In this document: positions 17,528 through 26,766 of the stretch, one piece after another | Layout of the letters: each line of letters begins with the position of its first letter | Numbering within the stretch: position 1 is the stretch's first letter | From: Clostridiales bacterium | GTDB taxonomy: Bacteria > Bacillota > Clostridia > TANB77 > CAG-508 | Direction: 5' to 3' | Assembly (NCBI GenBank): GCA_004554705.1 | Contig: SFKS01000004.1 | Location: forward strand, 1-64,000 | DNA length: 64,000 bases | Notes under the pieces: generated by a model | Seen by the model: the letters and a program-made list of their open reading frames with translations, nothing else | Told to the model about the DNA's origin: nothing | The model's database searches: none | Program-made: the position numbers and the translations under genes

Positions 17528-18205
17528 TTAACCAACATAAATTCCAGGTCCCATTGTTGTTGAAATTGCAATACTCTTAACATATTGTCCTTTTGCTGCT
17601 GCTGGTTTTGCTTTTATTATAGCATCCATAACTGTTTCATAGTTTTCAAATAATTTGTCTGCTCCAAAAGATACTTTTCCAAATCCTAAGTGAATTATGT
17701 TAGATTTATCTAATCTATATTCAACTTTACCAGATTTAATCTCATTTATAGCTTTTGTTACATCCATTGTAACTGTTCCAGATTTTGGGTTTGGCATTAA
17801 TCCTTTTGGTCCTAATACTTTACCTAATCTTCCTATAACACCCATCATATCTGGTGTTGCTACGATTACATCATAGTCAAACCAATTTTCTTTTTCAATT
17901 TTTGGAACTAATTCTTCTGCTCCAACAAAGTCTGCTCCAGCTGCTTCAGCTTCTTTAGCTTTATCACCTTTTGCAAATACTAAAACTTTCTGTGTTTTAC
18001 CTGTTCCATTTGGAAGAACTACTGTTCCTCTAACTTGTTGGTCAGCTTGTTTTGAATCTACACCTAGCTTTACATGTAATTCTATTGTTTCATCAAATTT
18101 TCTTTTAGGCATTTTTGTTAATACCTCAATTGCCTCTTTGGCATTGTAATTTTTTGTTTTATCAATAAGCTTTTCGCTTTCTTGATATAACTTACCTCTT
18201 TTCAT
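17528..18205 (-). CDS. rplA: 50S ribosomal protein L1
   Basis: This 225-aa protein forms the L1 stalk. It starts MKRGKLYQESEKLIDK. I chose ATG 18205 because it follows AAAGGAGGATATT. Motifs: VRGTVVLPNGTGKTQKV, LGPKGLMPNPKSGTV and the C-terminal SIAISTTMGPGIYVG. It lies downstream of rplK and upstream of the L10 leader. Confidence 0.97.
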   Translation of the reverse strand: MKRGKLYQESEKLIDKTKNYNAKEAIEVLTKMPKRKFDETIELHVKLGVDSKQADQQVRGTVVLPNGTGKTQKVLVFAKGDKAKEAEAAGADFVGAEELVPKIEKENWFDYDVIVATPDMMGVIGRLGKVLGPKGLMPNPKSGTVTMDVTKAINEIKSGKVEYRLDKSNIIHLGFGKVSFGADKLFENYETVMDAIIKAKPAAAKGQYVKSIAISTTMGPGIYVG

Positions 18206-18244
18206 AATATCCTCCTTTTGGTAATAACGGATTTCTCCTCCCAA

Positions 18245-18395
18245 TAATTTATATATATTTACTATATATCATTTTGAAATTATTAAATAAATTAAAATTA
18301 GTATATTACTAGGAAAACTAGTAAAAATTTTTGAGACTATACATAGGGTATGTCGATAAAATTTTTACGCAGTTTGACAACGTAAGATGCTGATT
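18245..18395 (-). promoter_or_regulatory. rplK-rplA intergenic leader-like region
   Basis: About 150 bases with a short TACTAG / CTAGTA hairpin and a larger AAAAATTTT / AAAATTTTT inverted repeat. It may hold an L1-binding or promoter element. I recognise no named family. Confidence 0.35.
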
Positions 18396-18400
18396 TTTAT

Positions 18401-18829
18401 TTATTCAATCACTGTAACACCCATAGAACGAGCAGTACCAGCTACCATACTCATTGCAGCTTCTATTGATGCTGCATTTAAGTCTTCCATTTTTTGTTCT
18501 GCAATAGCTTTAACTTGTTCTTTTGTAATTGTTGCAACTTTATCTTTGTTTGGTTTTCCAGAACCTTTTTCTAATTTAATTGCTTTTTTAATTAATACAG
18601 CAACTGGTGGTACTTTTGTTATAAAAGTAAATGATTTGTCTGAATATACTGTTATAACAACTGGAATTATCATACCTGGTTGATTTGCTGTTTTTTCATT
18701 AAATTCCTTTGTGAATTGCATAATGTTTATACCTGTTGAACCTAGAGCTGGACCTACTGGTGGTGCTGGTGTTGCTTTTCCAGCTTCAATTTGTAATTTT
18801 ACTACATTAGTAATTTCTTTTTGAGCCAT
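18401..18829 (-). CDS. rplK: 50S ribosomal protein L11
   Basis: This 142-aa protein starts MAQKEITNVVKLQIEAGKAT and has PPVGPALGSTGINIMQF, the proline-rich N-terminal domain that binds GTPase-centre rRNA. The C-terminal part is KMEDLNAASIEAAMSMVAGT. Standard length and position after nusG. Confidence 0.97.
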   Translation of the reverse strand: MAQKEITNVVKLQIEAGKATPAPPVGPALGSTGINIMQFTKEFNEKTANQPGMIIPVVITVYSDKSFTFITKVPPVAVLIKKAIKLEKGSGKPNKDKVATITKEQVKAIAEQKMEDLNAASIEAAMSMVAGTARSMGVTVIE

Positions 18830-18862
18830 TTAAAAAACTTCCTTTCAATTTATAAATTATAT

Positions 18863-19396
18863 TTATACCTTTTCTACTTGAGCAAATTCTAGTTCTACTG
18901 GTGTTTCTCTACCAAACATTGAAACAAGTACTTTTACTTTTCCCTTTTCTTTGTTTATTTCTTGAACTGTACCAATAAATCCTGATAATGCTCCATTTAA
19001 TATTTTAACTGAATCGTTTACATCATAGTCTACTTCAACCACAGATGTTTCAAATCCCATACTTCTTATTTCTTCATTTGTAAGAGGTATTGGGTCTGTG
19101 CCTGAACCAACAAATCCTGTAACTCCTCTAGTATTTCTTACTATATACCAAGATTCTTCAGTTACTATCATTTTAATTAATACATATCCTGGAAAAACCT
19201 TCTTTAAATTTGCTTTTCTCTTGCCATCTTTGATTTCTATTTGCTCTTCCATGGGAACTACAATATCAAAGAAGTAATCCTCAAGTTCTCTGTTCTTCAC
19301 AGTTTTTTCTAAGTCTGTTTTTACTTTGTTTTCATATCCTGAATATGTATGTACAACATACCATCTTGGTTCTAGATTTTCTTCTACTTGAGACAT
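18863..19396 (-). CDS. nusG: Transcription termination/antitermination factor NusG
   Basis: This 177-aa protein has the NGN domain (PRWYVVHTYSGYENKVKTDLE ... FPGYVLIKM) and a C-terminal KOW domain (VKILNGALSGFIGTVQEINKEKGKVKV). It binds RNA polymerase and couples it to ribosomes or Rho. It follows secE by about 40 bases. Confidence 0.97.
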   Translation of the reverse strand: MSQVEENLEPRWYVVHTYSGYENKVKTDLEKTVKNRELEDYFFDIVVPMEEQIEIKDGKRKANLKKVFPGYVLIKMIVTEESWYIVRNTRGVTGFVGSGTDPIPLTNEEIRSMGFETSVVEVDYDVNDSVKILNGALSGFIGTVQEINKEKGKVKVLVSMFGRETPVELEFAQVEKV

Positions 19397-19438
19397 CTTT
19401 ATTTAAGCCTCCTTTTTAAAGTAATATAAAACCTTTTA

Positions 19439-19795
19439 CTATTCATTTATATTGTTATTGCTATTTTCCGCAGTATCAATTGTGCTCTCTTCTTCATTAT
19501 CATGGTCGTGATCATGGTCGTGATCGTGGTTATCTTGAACTTGAACTGTGTTATAGCCTCTAACATGTGATTTCAAATTGTTTATTCCATATTTGTTAAA
19601 TAAATCAAATATTACATCTAATACGAATACTATGGCTGCTGTAATTATTACTATAACAACAACCGCAATTGTATTGTTTACAAGTTGCTTTGGCGTTGGC
19701 CAAATAACTTTTTTCAATTCTGCTTTGAAATCCTTGAAAAAACTTTTTTTGTTTTTTGTTTCCTTTTTGTTTTTTGTTTCTTTTTCACTAGCCAT
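19439..19795 (-). CDS. secE: Preprotein translocase subunit SecE with His-Asp repeat tail
   Basis: This 118-aa protein has the conserved amphipathic segment FFKDFKAELKKVIWPTPKQL and one membrane span (AVVVIVIITAAIVFVLDVIF). An unusual hydrophilic C-terminal tail of about 45 residues follows, containing five consecutive His-Asp pairs and then acidic and Asn residues. SecE normally ends soon after the membrane span. The coding DNA contains a direct 12-bp repeat (CATGGTCGTGAT on the plus strand). The tail could bind metal; that is inference. Confidence 0.92.
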   Translation of the reverse strand: MASEKETKNKKETKNKKSFFKDFKAELKKVIWPTPKQLVNNTIAVVVIVIITAAIVFVLDVIFDLFNKYGINNLKSHVRGYNTVQVQDNHDHDHDHDHDNEEESTIDTAENSNNNINE

Positions 19796-19824
19796 TTTAT
19801 TTCCTCCTTAAAATAGCCTATTGC

Positions 19825-19989
19825 CTATTTTGTTTCTTTATGTGTTGTTCTCTTTTTGCAGAATTTGCAATATTTTTCAACCTCTAATCTTTCTGTATTA
19901 TTTCTTTTGTTTTTGCTTGTCATATAATTTCTTCTTTTACACTCTGTGCATTCTAATGTTATATTTTCTCTTGGTCCTTTTGCAGCCAT
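19825..19989 (-). CDS. rpmG: 50S ribosomal protein L33
   Basis: This 54-aa zinc-type bL33 has four cysteines in two pairs (CTEC, CKFC) and the core MTSKNKRNNTERLEVEKYCKF. Start at 19989 after GGAGGTGGAG. It heads the rpmG-secE-nusG-rplKA cluster. Confidence 0.95.
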   Translation of the reverse strand: MAAKGPRENITLECTECKRRNYMTSKNKRNNTERLEVEKYCKFCKKRTTHKETK

Positions 19990-20204
19990 TTTAGCTCCAC
20001 CTCCGACTTTATTTTTGGGTTTTAACGATGCGTTTTTTAAGCTATGTCCCGATTTATAGAACATAGCTTATATAATTTACCATATTTTGTTTAAAAAGTC
20101 AAGCGTTTCAAGGATTTTTTTTGAAATTTTTGTTACCAATTCAGACTTACTACTAAAAAATTCCCGAATAGTAACAGTAATCCAATTTATTTTCCTTTTT
20201 CTTA

Positions 20205-20233
20205 TTGTTTTCTTACAATTTAAATGATATAAT
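20205..20233 (+). promoter_or_regulatory. Extended -10 promoter for dnaD-dnaC
   Basis: TTGTTT and TGATATAAT with 17-base spacing, 30 bases upstream of the dnaD start. Confidence 0.7.
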
Positions 20234-20262
20234 ATTAAAACTAAAAGGAGCGGTTGGTTATT

Positions 20263-21228
20263 ATGAAGTTGGATTGCAAAGATAAATCTATTTTATTTTC
20301 ACATACAGAAATACCTGATATATTTTTTACCGAGTATTTGTCTTGTGCTAGTGGAGATTTTATTAAAATATACCTGTGTTTGATGTTTTTGTCTAAATAT
20401 GATAAGGATATTAAAATTGCTGATTTATCTAAAAGGCTAAATATTCCTTTTAACGTTATTCAAGCAGGGCTTACATTTTGGGAAAAAAATGGCGTTATTA
20501 CAAAAAAGCCTACTGGATATATTTTAAATAATTTGCAAGAACTTGAGCTTCATAAATCATATACCCCAAATTTAACTTTAACACCAGAAGCTATTCAAAA
20601 CAATGCTAGTAATCAATATAGAGCAAAAGCTATTGAAAGTATTAATAATCAATATTTCCAGGGCATTATGTCTCCATCTTGGTATAGCGATATTGACTTG
20701 TGGTTTAAGAAATATGAGTTTGATGAACAAGTTATGGTTTCTTTATTTGACTATTGTTTCAGCAAATCTGCCCTTCACAAAAACTATGTTCAGACAGTTG
20801 CAGAAGCATGGTCTAAAAATAATATTAAAACATTTAATGATTTAGAAAACTATTTTCAAAAACATGATAGTATGAATAAAATTAAAAAAGCTATTGCAAA
20901 GAAACTTGGTAGGTATACTGCTTTTACAGAATTTGAAGAAGAATATATTGAAAAGTGGATTTTGGAATACGGTTATAATTTGGATGTTATAACTATTGCC
21001 TTGAAAAAGACTACTTCCAAAGCAAATCCAACTTTTGATTATTTTGATAAATTGCTAACCGATTGGCATGATAGAAAATTAAAAACAGCAGATGAGATTC
21101 AAGCTTTCTTATCAGATTTTAGGAATCAAAATAAGAATATTAAAGAACTTGAAAAAAAGACAAATTATAATAACTATACTCAAAGGAAATATGACAATTT
21201 AAATAATTTATATGCCAACAGCAATTAA
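20263..21228 (+). CDS. dnaD: DnaD-like primosomal protein
   Basis: This 321-aa replication-initiation protein has an N-terminal winged-helix part (LSKRLNIPFNVIQAGLTFWEKNGVI) and C-terminal DnaB_2/DnaD repeats, of which ALKKTTSKANPTFDYFDKLL ending in a YxxxIL-like helix is clear. ATG 20263 follows AAAGGAG by 12 bases. It lies 17 bases upstream of dnaC, the usual Clostridia pair that loads the DnaB helicase. Confidence 0.88.
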   Translation: MKLDCKDKSILFSHTEIPDIFFTEYLSCASGDFIKIYLCLMFLSKYDKDIKIADLSKRLNIPFNVIQAGLTFWEKNGVITKKPTGYILNNLQELELHKSYTPNLTLTPEAIQNNASNQYRAKAIESINNQYFQGIMSPSWYSDIDLWFKKYEFDEQVMVSLFDYCFSKSALHKNYVQTVAEAWSKNNIKTFNDLENYFQKHDSMNKIKKAIAKKLGRYTAFTEFEEEYIEKWILEYGYNLDVITIALKKTTSKANPTFDYFDKLLTDWHDRKLKTADEIQAFLSDFRNQNKNIKELEKKTNYNNYTQRKYDNLNNLYANSN

Positions 21229-21245
21229 TAAGTGGAGTGATTAAT

Positions 21246-22234
21246 ATGGTTTTGAGTGATTTGCTAAAGGAATATGATATAAAGCAAATGCATGCAATTT
21301 CTGATTTAAATAATAGAAAAGAAGAATTATATAATAAACTACCTCGTTTAAGAGAAATTGAAAACGAATTAAACACATGTGCAATAAACTCTGCAAAAGC
21401 AATTTTAGCTAATAATAATGATACTATTTTAGATGATTTGCAAAAAAAAGTTAATACATTAAATAAAGAACGTATATCAATTTTAAAAAGTGATGGTAAA
21501 GATTTAAGCTATTTGTCTCCTATTTATGAATGTGAAAATTGCAAAGATACTGGATATATATTATGTAATGGAAAAACTTTAATGTGTAGTTGTTTAAGGC
21601 AGAAATTGTTAAATAGTAAGTATAATAATTCTAATATTGGTAACTTAGAAAATGAAAATTTCAAAAAATTTAATATTAGTCTATATTCAGATGAAATTAA
21701 TGAGGAAAACTATGGAGAAAAGATTTCTCCAAGAGAAAATATAAAGTTTATTGTGAAAGCCATAAAAAAGTTTATTAAAGATTTTGACAATCCGACTGAA
21801 AAAAATCTTCTATTCTCAGGTGGAACAGGTTTGGGAAAAACGTTTTTGTCAAATTGTATTGTCGCAGAACTTTTACCAGCTCGGTAAAACCGTATTGTAT
21901 CAAACAGCACCTGTAATGTTGGATACACTAATAAATGAAATGTTTAGCAAAAACTCTGACAACTCATTTTCTCAAAGCCTACTAACCGTAGATTTGCTTG
22001 TAATAGATGATTTAGGAACAGAAACGATGAATAGTATGAAATTTACAGAACTGTACAAAATCATAAATACTAGACTTCTTAATCAAAATGGAAAAATAAC
22101 AAAGACAATCATCTCAACTAATTTAGATTTACAAGGTCTATTTAATACTTATGACGAAAGACTTGTTTCAAGATTTGTTGGTAACTACAATATTTATAGA
22201 TTTTTTCGGAGATGATATAAGATTTAAAAAATAA
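21246..22234 (+). CDS. dnaC: Helicase loader DnaC/DnaI (two CGG +1 sites)
   Basis: An AAA+ ATPase that loads replicative helicase. It has an N-terminal helical region, Zn-type cysteines (CENCKDTGYILC, CSC), Walker A SGGTGLGKTFLSN and Walker B LLVIDDLGTE. The 0-frame stops just after Walker A. Skipping C at 21882 gives ELLPAGKTVLYQTAPVMLDT, and skipping C at 22207 replaces a short RR end with the family tail FFGDDIRFKK and a natural TAA. The total is 328 aa, the usual length. The ATG at 21246 has GGAG eight bases upstream. The gene would otherwise be two fragments of an essential protein. Confidence 0.93.
21882..21884 (+). other. In-frame CGG, +1 site 1 of dnaC
   Basis: GCT CGG TAA: the next 0-frame codon is a stop. 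Skipping C gives Gly213 of PAGKTVLY. Confidence 0.92.
22207..22209 (+). other. In-frame CGG, +1 site 2 of dnaC
   Basis: TTT CGG AGA TGA. Skipping C gives Gly321 and the conserved C terminus FFGDDIRFKK. Confidence 0.92.
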
Positions 22235-22296
22235 GAAAAATGGCTTCGCCATATGTCACTTGCTACGCTCGGACGACTCAATGTAACTTAACCTTG

Positions 22297-22353
22297 TTGT
22301 ATACGGAAAAATCTTATATATGGTCACGATAAAAGTCGATTTTTCCTATACAA
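22297..22353. repeat. Imperfect inverted repeat between dnaC and rubrerythrin
   Basis: Arms TTGTATACGGAAAAATC (22297-22313) and GATTTTTCCTATACAA (22338-22353) pair fully except for one extra C, directly before GG, in the left arm. A GC-rich stretch with a TGGCTTCGCCA hairpin lies just upstream (22241-22290). Function unknown. Confidence 0.5.
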
Positions 22354-22360
22354 TAGAAAA

Positions 22361-22388
22361 TACCCCAGTCGTTTTGCGATCTGGGGTA
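22361..22388. terminator. Terminator between dnaC and rubrerythrin
   Basis: TACCCCAG / CTGGGGTA stem, T-rich beyond. It serves the converging dnaC and rubrerythrin genes. Confidence 0.8.
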
Positions 22389-22393
22389 ATATT

Positions 22394-22933
22394 TTAATAG
22401 TTCTCAGCTTTAATTTCAAAATAAGCCTTTGGATGGCTACATACTGGACAAATTTCTGGTGCTGATTTTCCAATCACTATGTGTCCACAATTTCTACATT
22501 TCCAAATTTTATCTCCATCTCTTGAGAATACTAATCCTTCTTCTACATTTTCTAATAATTTTTTATATCTTTCTTCATGCTCTTTTTCTATTTTTCCAAC
22601 TGCCTCAAATAAGTATGCGATTCTATCAAAGCCTTCTTCTTTAGCTTCTTTTGCCATTCTGTCATACATATCTGTCCATTCAAAATTTTCTCCCTCTGCT
22701 GCTGCTTTTAGATTTTCTTTTGTAGTTGGAACCTCTCCATCATGTAATAATTTAAACCATAATTTTGCATGTTCTTTCTCGTTATCAGCAGTTTCTTGAA
22801 AGATTGCAGCAATTTGCTCATATCCCTCTTTTTTAGCTTTTGAAGCAAAATAAGTATACTTATTTCTTGCTTGTGATTCTCCTGCAAAAGCCTCCATTAA
22901 ATTTTTTTCTGTCTTTGAACCTTTTAGTTCCAT
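22394..22933 (-). CDS. rbr: Rubrerythrin
   Basis: This 179-aa peroxide-reducing di-iron protein has an N-terminal ferritin-like four-helix domain with ExxH ligands (ESQARNKYTYFA, ADNEKEHAKLWF, EKEHEERY) and a C-terminal rubredoxin-like domain (CRNCGHIVIG, CPVCSHPKAYF). It reduces H2O2 in anaerobes. It lies directly downstream of a PerR/Fur gene. Confidence 0.96.
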   Translation of the reverse strand: MELKGSKTEKNLMEAFAGESQARNKYTYFASKAKKEGYEQIAAIFQETADNEKEHAKLWFKLLHDGEVPTTKENLKAAAEGENFEWTDMYDRMAKEAKEEGFDRIAYLFEAVGKIEKEHEERYKKLLENVEEGLVFSRDGDKIWKCRNCGHIVIGKSAPEICPVCSHPKAYFEIKAENY

Positions 22934-22953
22934 AAAAATACCCCCTTAATTTT

Positions 22954-23337
22954 TTAATTTTCTAAACATTTTTTGCATATTCCTTGTACGGTTACGTATT
23001 CTGAAAGTTTTTCTATTTTTACTTGTTTTGAAATTTCTTTTGATATCTTTTTCATATTAAAATCATATTCAAAATCAAATACTGTATTACACTTTACACA
23101 TATAGCATGATTATGTGGCGTTTTTTTATAATCATATCTATCTGCTCCGTTGCTCATAGAAACCTTTTCTATTATCCCTTTTTCTACCAGAAAATTCAAA
23201 TTTCTATATACTGTTCCCTTACTTGCAGTAGAGCCTCTTTCTTTGACCTCTTTATACACTTCTTCAGCTGTAGGATGATCATATGACTCAATTAGAAAAT
23301 CAAGAATTTCCTGTCTTTGTCTAGAATATTTCTCCAT
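22954..23337 (-). CDS. perR: Fur family repressor, PerR-like
   Basis: This 127-aa protein has an N-terminal winged helix (TAEEVYKEVKERGSTASKGTVYRNLNFLVEKGI), the regulatory metal site around HNHAICVKCNTVFDF and a second CxxC (CKKC). Two CxxC pairs give the structural zinc. Adjacency to rubrerythrin suggests peroxide sensing rather than iron control (inference). Confidence 0.87.
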   Translation of the reverse strand: MEKYSRQRQEILDFLIESYDHPTAEEVYKEVKERGSTASKGTVYRNLNFLVEKGIIEKVSMSNGADRYDYKKTPHNHAICVKCNTVFDFEYDFNMKKISKEISKQVKIEKLSEYVTVQGICKKCLEN

Positions 23338-23474
23338 ATTTTTGCCTTTCTAAAATAGGAATTATTCCTATTTTTGTTATTCATAATATATCATATTGAA
23401 ATTCAATTGTCAAGCAAAATTCATAAATTTTTTTGTCCTTTTTTGGGACAGTCCCAAAAAAGGACATTTTAAAA

Positions 23475-26400
23475 TTATATTCCTTTTATTTGTACTTTTA
23501 CTTTTTCTCCGTTTATTTCTAGTTCTTTTTCTATATCATTTTCTATTGGTGTTTTTACAAAATTGTCTGTTAATGTATCTGTTGTAATTTTGTCTAAGTA
23601 TTGTTCTAGAACTTTTTGCATCAGTTTTCCTTCTGTTTGTAGACTTAAAGTTATGCGTTGTTCAACTTTTAGTCCTGCATCTTTTCTTAGAACTTGAAGT
23701 GTTCTTACTAAATCTCTATACATTCCTTCTACAATTAAATTTTCTGTTAAAATTGTATCTAAGGCTATTGTATAATCTCCTTCTTTTATTACAACTATAT
23801 GTGATTTTGGCTTCATATTTTTTAGGAATACTTCTTTTTCAAAGGTTCCAAAGTCTGGTACTTCTATTTCAGCTACTGTTTCATCATTGAATTTTGTGAC
23901 TAAATCATGTATTTGGCTATTAGTTAAACCTTCTATTTTCGCTTTGAAATCCTGGATTTTTTCTTTTAATAATCTTCCTGCAACTTTGAAGTTTACCATT
24001 AAGTATTCATCATTTAATATTGACTCATCTTTTATTAATTCTATTTTCTTAACATTTAATTCTTCCTTGATGATTTGTTCAAAATCTTTTATTGATTTTT
24101 CAATGTTTTTTTCACTTGATACATACATTGTATTTAATGGCTGTCTTACCTTTAATTGTTTTTCGTTTCTAAGCATTAATCCTAGTGCTATTATTTTTCT
24201 TATTTCTTCTACTTCTTTTAAGATTTCTTCATCATCATATTCTGCTACTGGTGTTGGGTAATCGCTTAAGTGTATTGATTTTACTTCGTTTGGTTCAAAA
24301 CTTCTTACCATGTTTTGCCAAATTTCTTCGGTCATAAATGGTATTACTGGTGCGATTGCCTGAGACATTTTTTTAATTGTTGTATATAATAAATAATATA
24401 CTAAAGTTTTGTCACTATCTTCTCCAATTTTCCAGAATCTTTTTCTGTTTACTCTTACATAGAAATTTGATATATCATCTACGAATATTTCAAATTCTTT
24501 TACTAAGTTTTGAACTTGATAGCTATCCATTGATTTTCTCGCTACTTCGATGAATTTGTTCAATCTTGCTAGCAACCATTTATCTGATTTTTCTAGCTTT
24601 GATATGTCTAATTTGTAATCTTTTAAATTTGGCATGTCTAATATTGCATAAGTGTTGAAGAATACATATATATTCCAGAAGTTTAGTAGTTTTCTTCTTG
24701 ATTCGTCTCCTAAATTGAAACCGAATCTTACATCATTATTTACTTGTGCTCCTGCATATAAATATCTTATTGGATCTGCTCCTATTTCTTCAGCTGCTTC
24801 GTCAAATTTTATCATGTAACCTGATTTAGAGAATTTTCCTCCATCTTCTTTAACAACTGCACTATATGTTAATACTGATTCATATGGTGCTCTTCCTTCT
24901 AGCACTACTGACATAAATAGTAATGAGTAGAACCATAATCTTATTTGTTCCTTCATTTCTGTTACCCATTCTGCTGGGAAATATTGTTTCCAATATTCTT
25001 TATCTGTAAAGTATTTTAGTGTTGAGAATGGTACTATACCTGCATCTAGCCAGCAATCTCCAACGTCTTTTATTCTTTGAATGTGTTTTCCACAGTGTGG
25101 GCAAACTATTTCAATACTGTCTATCCATGGTCTATGTAAATCTGGTAGCTCATCAACCTTTTTAGGGTCTACTGCAAACTTTTTAAGTTCTTCTCTAGAA
25201 CCCACTACTGTTACTTCTCCACATTCCTCACAAGGATATATTGGAAGAGGTAATCCGTAAAATCTTTTTCTTGAAATTGCCCAATTACCCATGTTGTTTA
25301 GCCAGTCTTCCATTCTTTTTCCTGCAAAATCCGGAGTCCATTTTACTTGTCTTGCTGCTTCTATTAAGTCAGGTCTTATTTTATCACTGTTTATATGCCA
25401 TTCTTGAACTGCCTTAAATACTACCTCGCTCTTACATCTCCAACATACTGGATAGCTATGTTCATGTTCTTCTACCTTATATAATTTATTCCTTTTTTCT
25501 AATTCATCAAATACAAGCTCAGCTACTTCTTTTGTATTATGACCTGTCATAAATCCAAATCCTTCTAATATTATTCCCTCATCATCTATTGGAACTACAA
25601 CGTCTAATCCTTCTCTTTTCCCTAGTTCATAATCTTCTGCACCACATCCTGGAGCAATGTGTACAACTCCAGTACCATCTTCTGCTGAAACATCTTCCCA
25701 TGCTACTATCTTATGGTCTATGTCTTTTTGTTTTTCAAATTCTGGGAAACATGTCTCATATTTTAATCCTACTAGTTTTTCACCCTTAAAACTATCTACA
25801 ACTTCGATTTTGTCATTTCCTATCATAGATAAAGCATTTTTTCCCATTATTAAGTATTTATCATCAGATTTGACCTTAACTTTTACATAATCATTCTCTG
25901 GATTTACTGCTAATGCTACGTTTGAAGACAAAGTCCATGGGGTTGTTGTCCATACTACCATTTTACTATCTGTTCCAACAAGAGGTAATTTAAAGTATAC
26001 TGCTTTATGTACTAATTGTTTATATGAACCTGCCATTTCATGCTCTGATAAAGATGTTCCACATCTAGGACACCATGGCATTGGCCTAAAAGATTTCTCT
26101 ATCATACCTTTTTCATGGCATTTTTTTAAAAAGTACCAAATAGATGTAATGTTTTCTTCAGTATTTGTATAGTATGAATTGTCCCAGTCCATCCATTGAC
26201 CTAGTCGTTTTGATTGTGCTGTAATTGTTTTTGAAAAGTGATCAACTCTTTCTAAACATTTTTTAGTAAATTTATCTAATCCGTATTTTTCAATATCTTT
26301 TTTGTCTTTAAATCCTAATTCCTTTTCCACTTCAACTTCTATCCATAGGCCTTGTCCATCAAAACCATTTCTATAGTGTGAAGTATATCCATTCATTCCT

Positions 26401-26612
26401 TTGTAACGTATGTATATATCTTTTAAAGTTCTACCCCATGCGTGGTGAATTCCCATTGGATTATTTGCTGTAATTGGTCCATCTAAAAATCTAAACTTTT
26501 TTCCATCTTTGTTTTTCTTTAAAAGTTCTTGAAAACATTCTTCATCCTCCCAAAATTTCATAACGTTATGTTCCATATTAATAAAATTAAAATTTGGTTC
26601 AACTTTTTTCAT
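23475..26612 (-). CDS. ileS: Isoleucyl-tRNA synthetase, type 2 (eukaryote/archaea-like)
   Basis: This 1045-aa class I synthetase charges tRNA-Ile. HIGH region: PITANNPMGIHHAWGRTL. KMSKS region: KFSKSGYMIKF. Zinc-type cysteine pairs occur at CWRC and CPHC, and an editing domain lies between. The long form and the HHAWGR variant mark IleRS2, the type associated with mupirocin insensitivity. I start at ATG 26612 (MKKVEPNFNF); the upstream in-frame extension looks non-coding. No T-box leader is seen. No in-frame CGG was seen over more than 3 kb. Confidence 0.95.
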   Translation of the reverse strand: MKKVEPNFNFINMEHNVMKFWEDEECFQELLKKNKDGKKFRFLDGPITANNPMGIHHAWGRTLKDIYIRYKGMNGYTSHYRNGFDGQGLWIEVEVEKELGFKDKKDIEKYGLDKFTKKCLERVDHFSKTITAQSKRLGQWMDWDNSYYTNTEENITSIWYFLKKCHEKGMIEKSFRPMPWCPRCGTSLSEHEMAGSYKQLVHKAVYFKLPLVGTDSKMVVWTTTPWTLSSNVALAVNPENDYVKVKVKSDDKYLIMGKNALSMIGNDKIEVVDSFKGEKLVGLKYETCFPEFEKQKDIDHKIVAWEDVSAEDGTGVVHIAPGCGAEDYELGKREGLDVVVPIDDEGIILEGFGFMTGHNTKEVAELVFDELEKRNKLYKVEEHEHSYPVCWRCKSEVVFKAVQEWHINSDKIRPDLIEAARQVKWTPDFAGKRMEDWLNNMGNWAISRKRFYGLPLPIYPCEECGEVTVVGSREELKKFAVDPKKVDELPDLHRPWIDSIEIVCPHCGKHIQRIKDVGDCWLDAGIVPFSTLKYFTDKEYWKQYFPAEWVTEMKEQIRLWFYSLLFMSVVLEGRAPYESVLTYSAVVKEDGGKFSKSGYMIKFDEAAEEIGADPIRYLYAGAQVNNDVRFGFNLGDESRRKLLNFWNIYVFFNTYAILDMPNLKDYKLDISKLEKSDKWLLARLNKFIEVARKSMDSYQVQNLVKEFEIFVDDISNFYVRVNRKRFWKIGEDSDKTLVYYLLYTTIKKMSQAIAPVIPFMTEEIWQNMVRSFEPNEVKSIHLSDYPTPVAEYDDEEILKEVEEIRKIIALGLMLRNEKQLKVRQPLNTMYVSSEKNIEKSIKDFEQIIKEELNVKKIELIKDESILNDEYLMVNFKVAGRLLKEKIQDFKAKIEGLTNSQIHDLVTKFNDETVAEIEVPDFGTFEKEVFLKNMKPKSHIVVIKEGDYTIALDTILTENLIVEGMYRDLVRTLQVLRKDAGLKVEQRITLSLQTEGKLMQKVLEQYLDKITTDTLTDNFVKTPIENDIEKELEINGEKVKVQIKGI

Positions 26613-26716
26613 AATATATACACTCGCTTTCTTTAAACTAATACTAATTATCTTACCACATTCTTTACATAATAGCAATAATTTCTCAAGATTTTTTAGA
26701 AAAAACTGCACTATTT

Positions 26717-26745
26717 TAGAAGCTAGGACGAATCCTAGCTTCTAT
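26717..26745 (-). terminator. Terminator after ftsH
   Basis: 11-bp stem AGAAGCTAGGA / TCCTAGCTTCT with a short loop between ftsH and ileS. Confidence 0.8.
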
Positions 26746-26766
26746 GTTAATTTCAAATACTAAACA

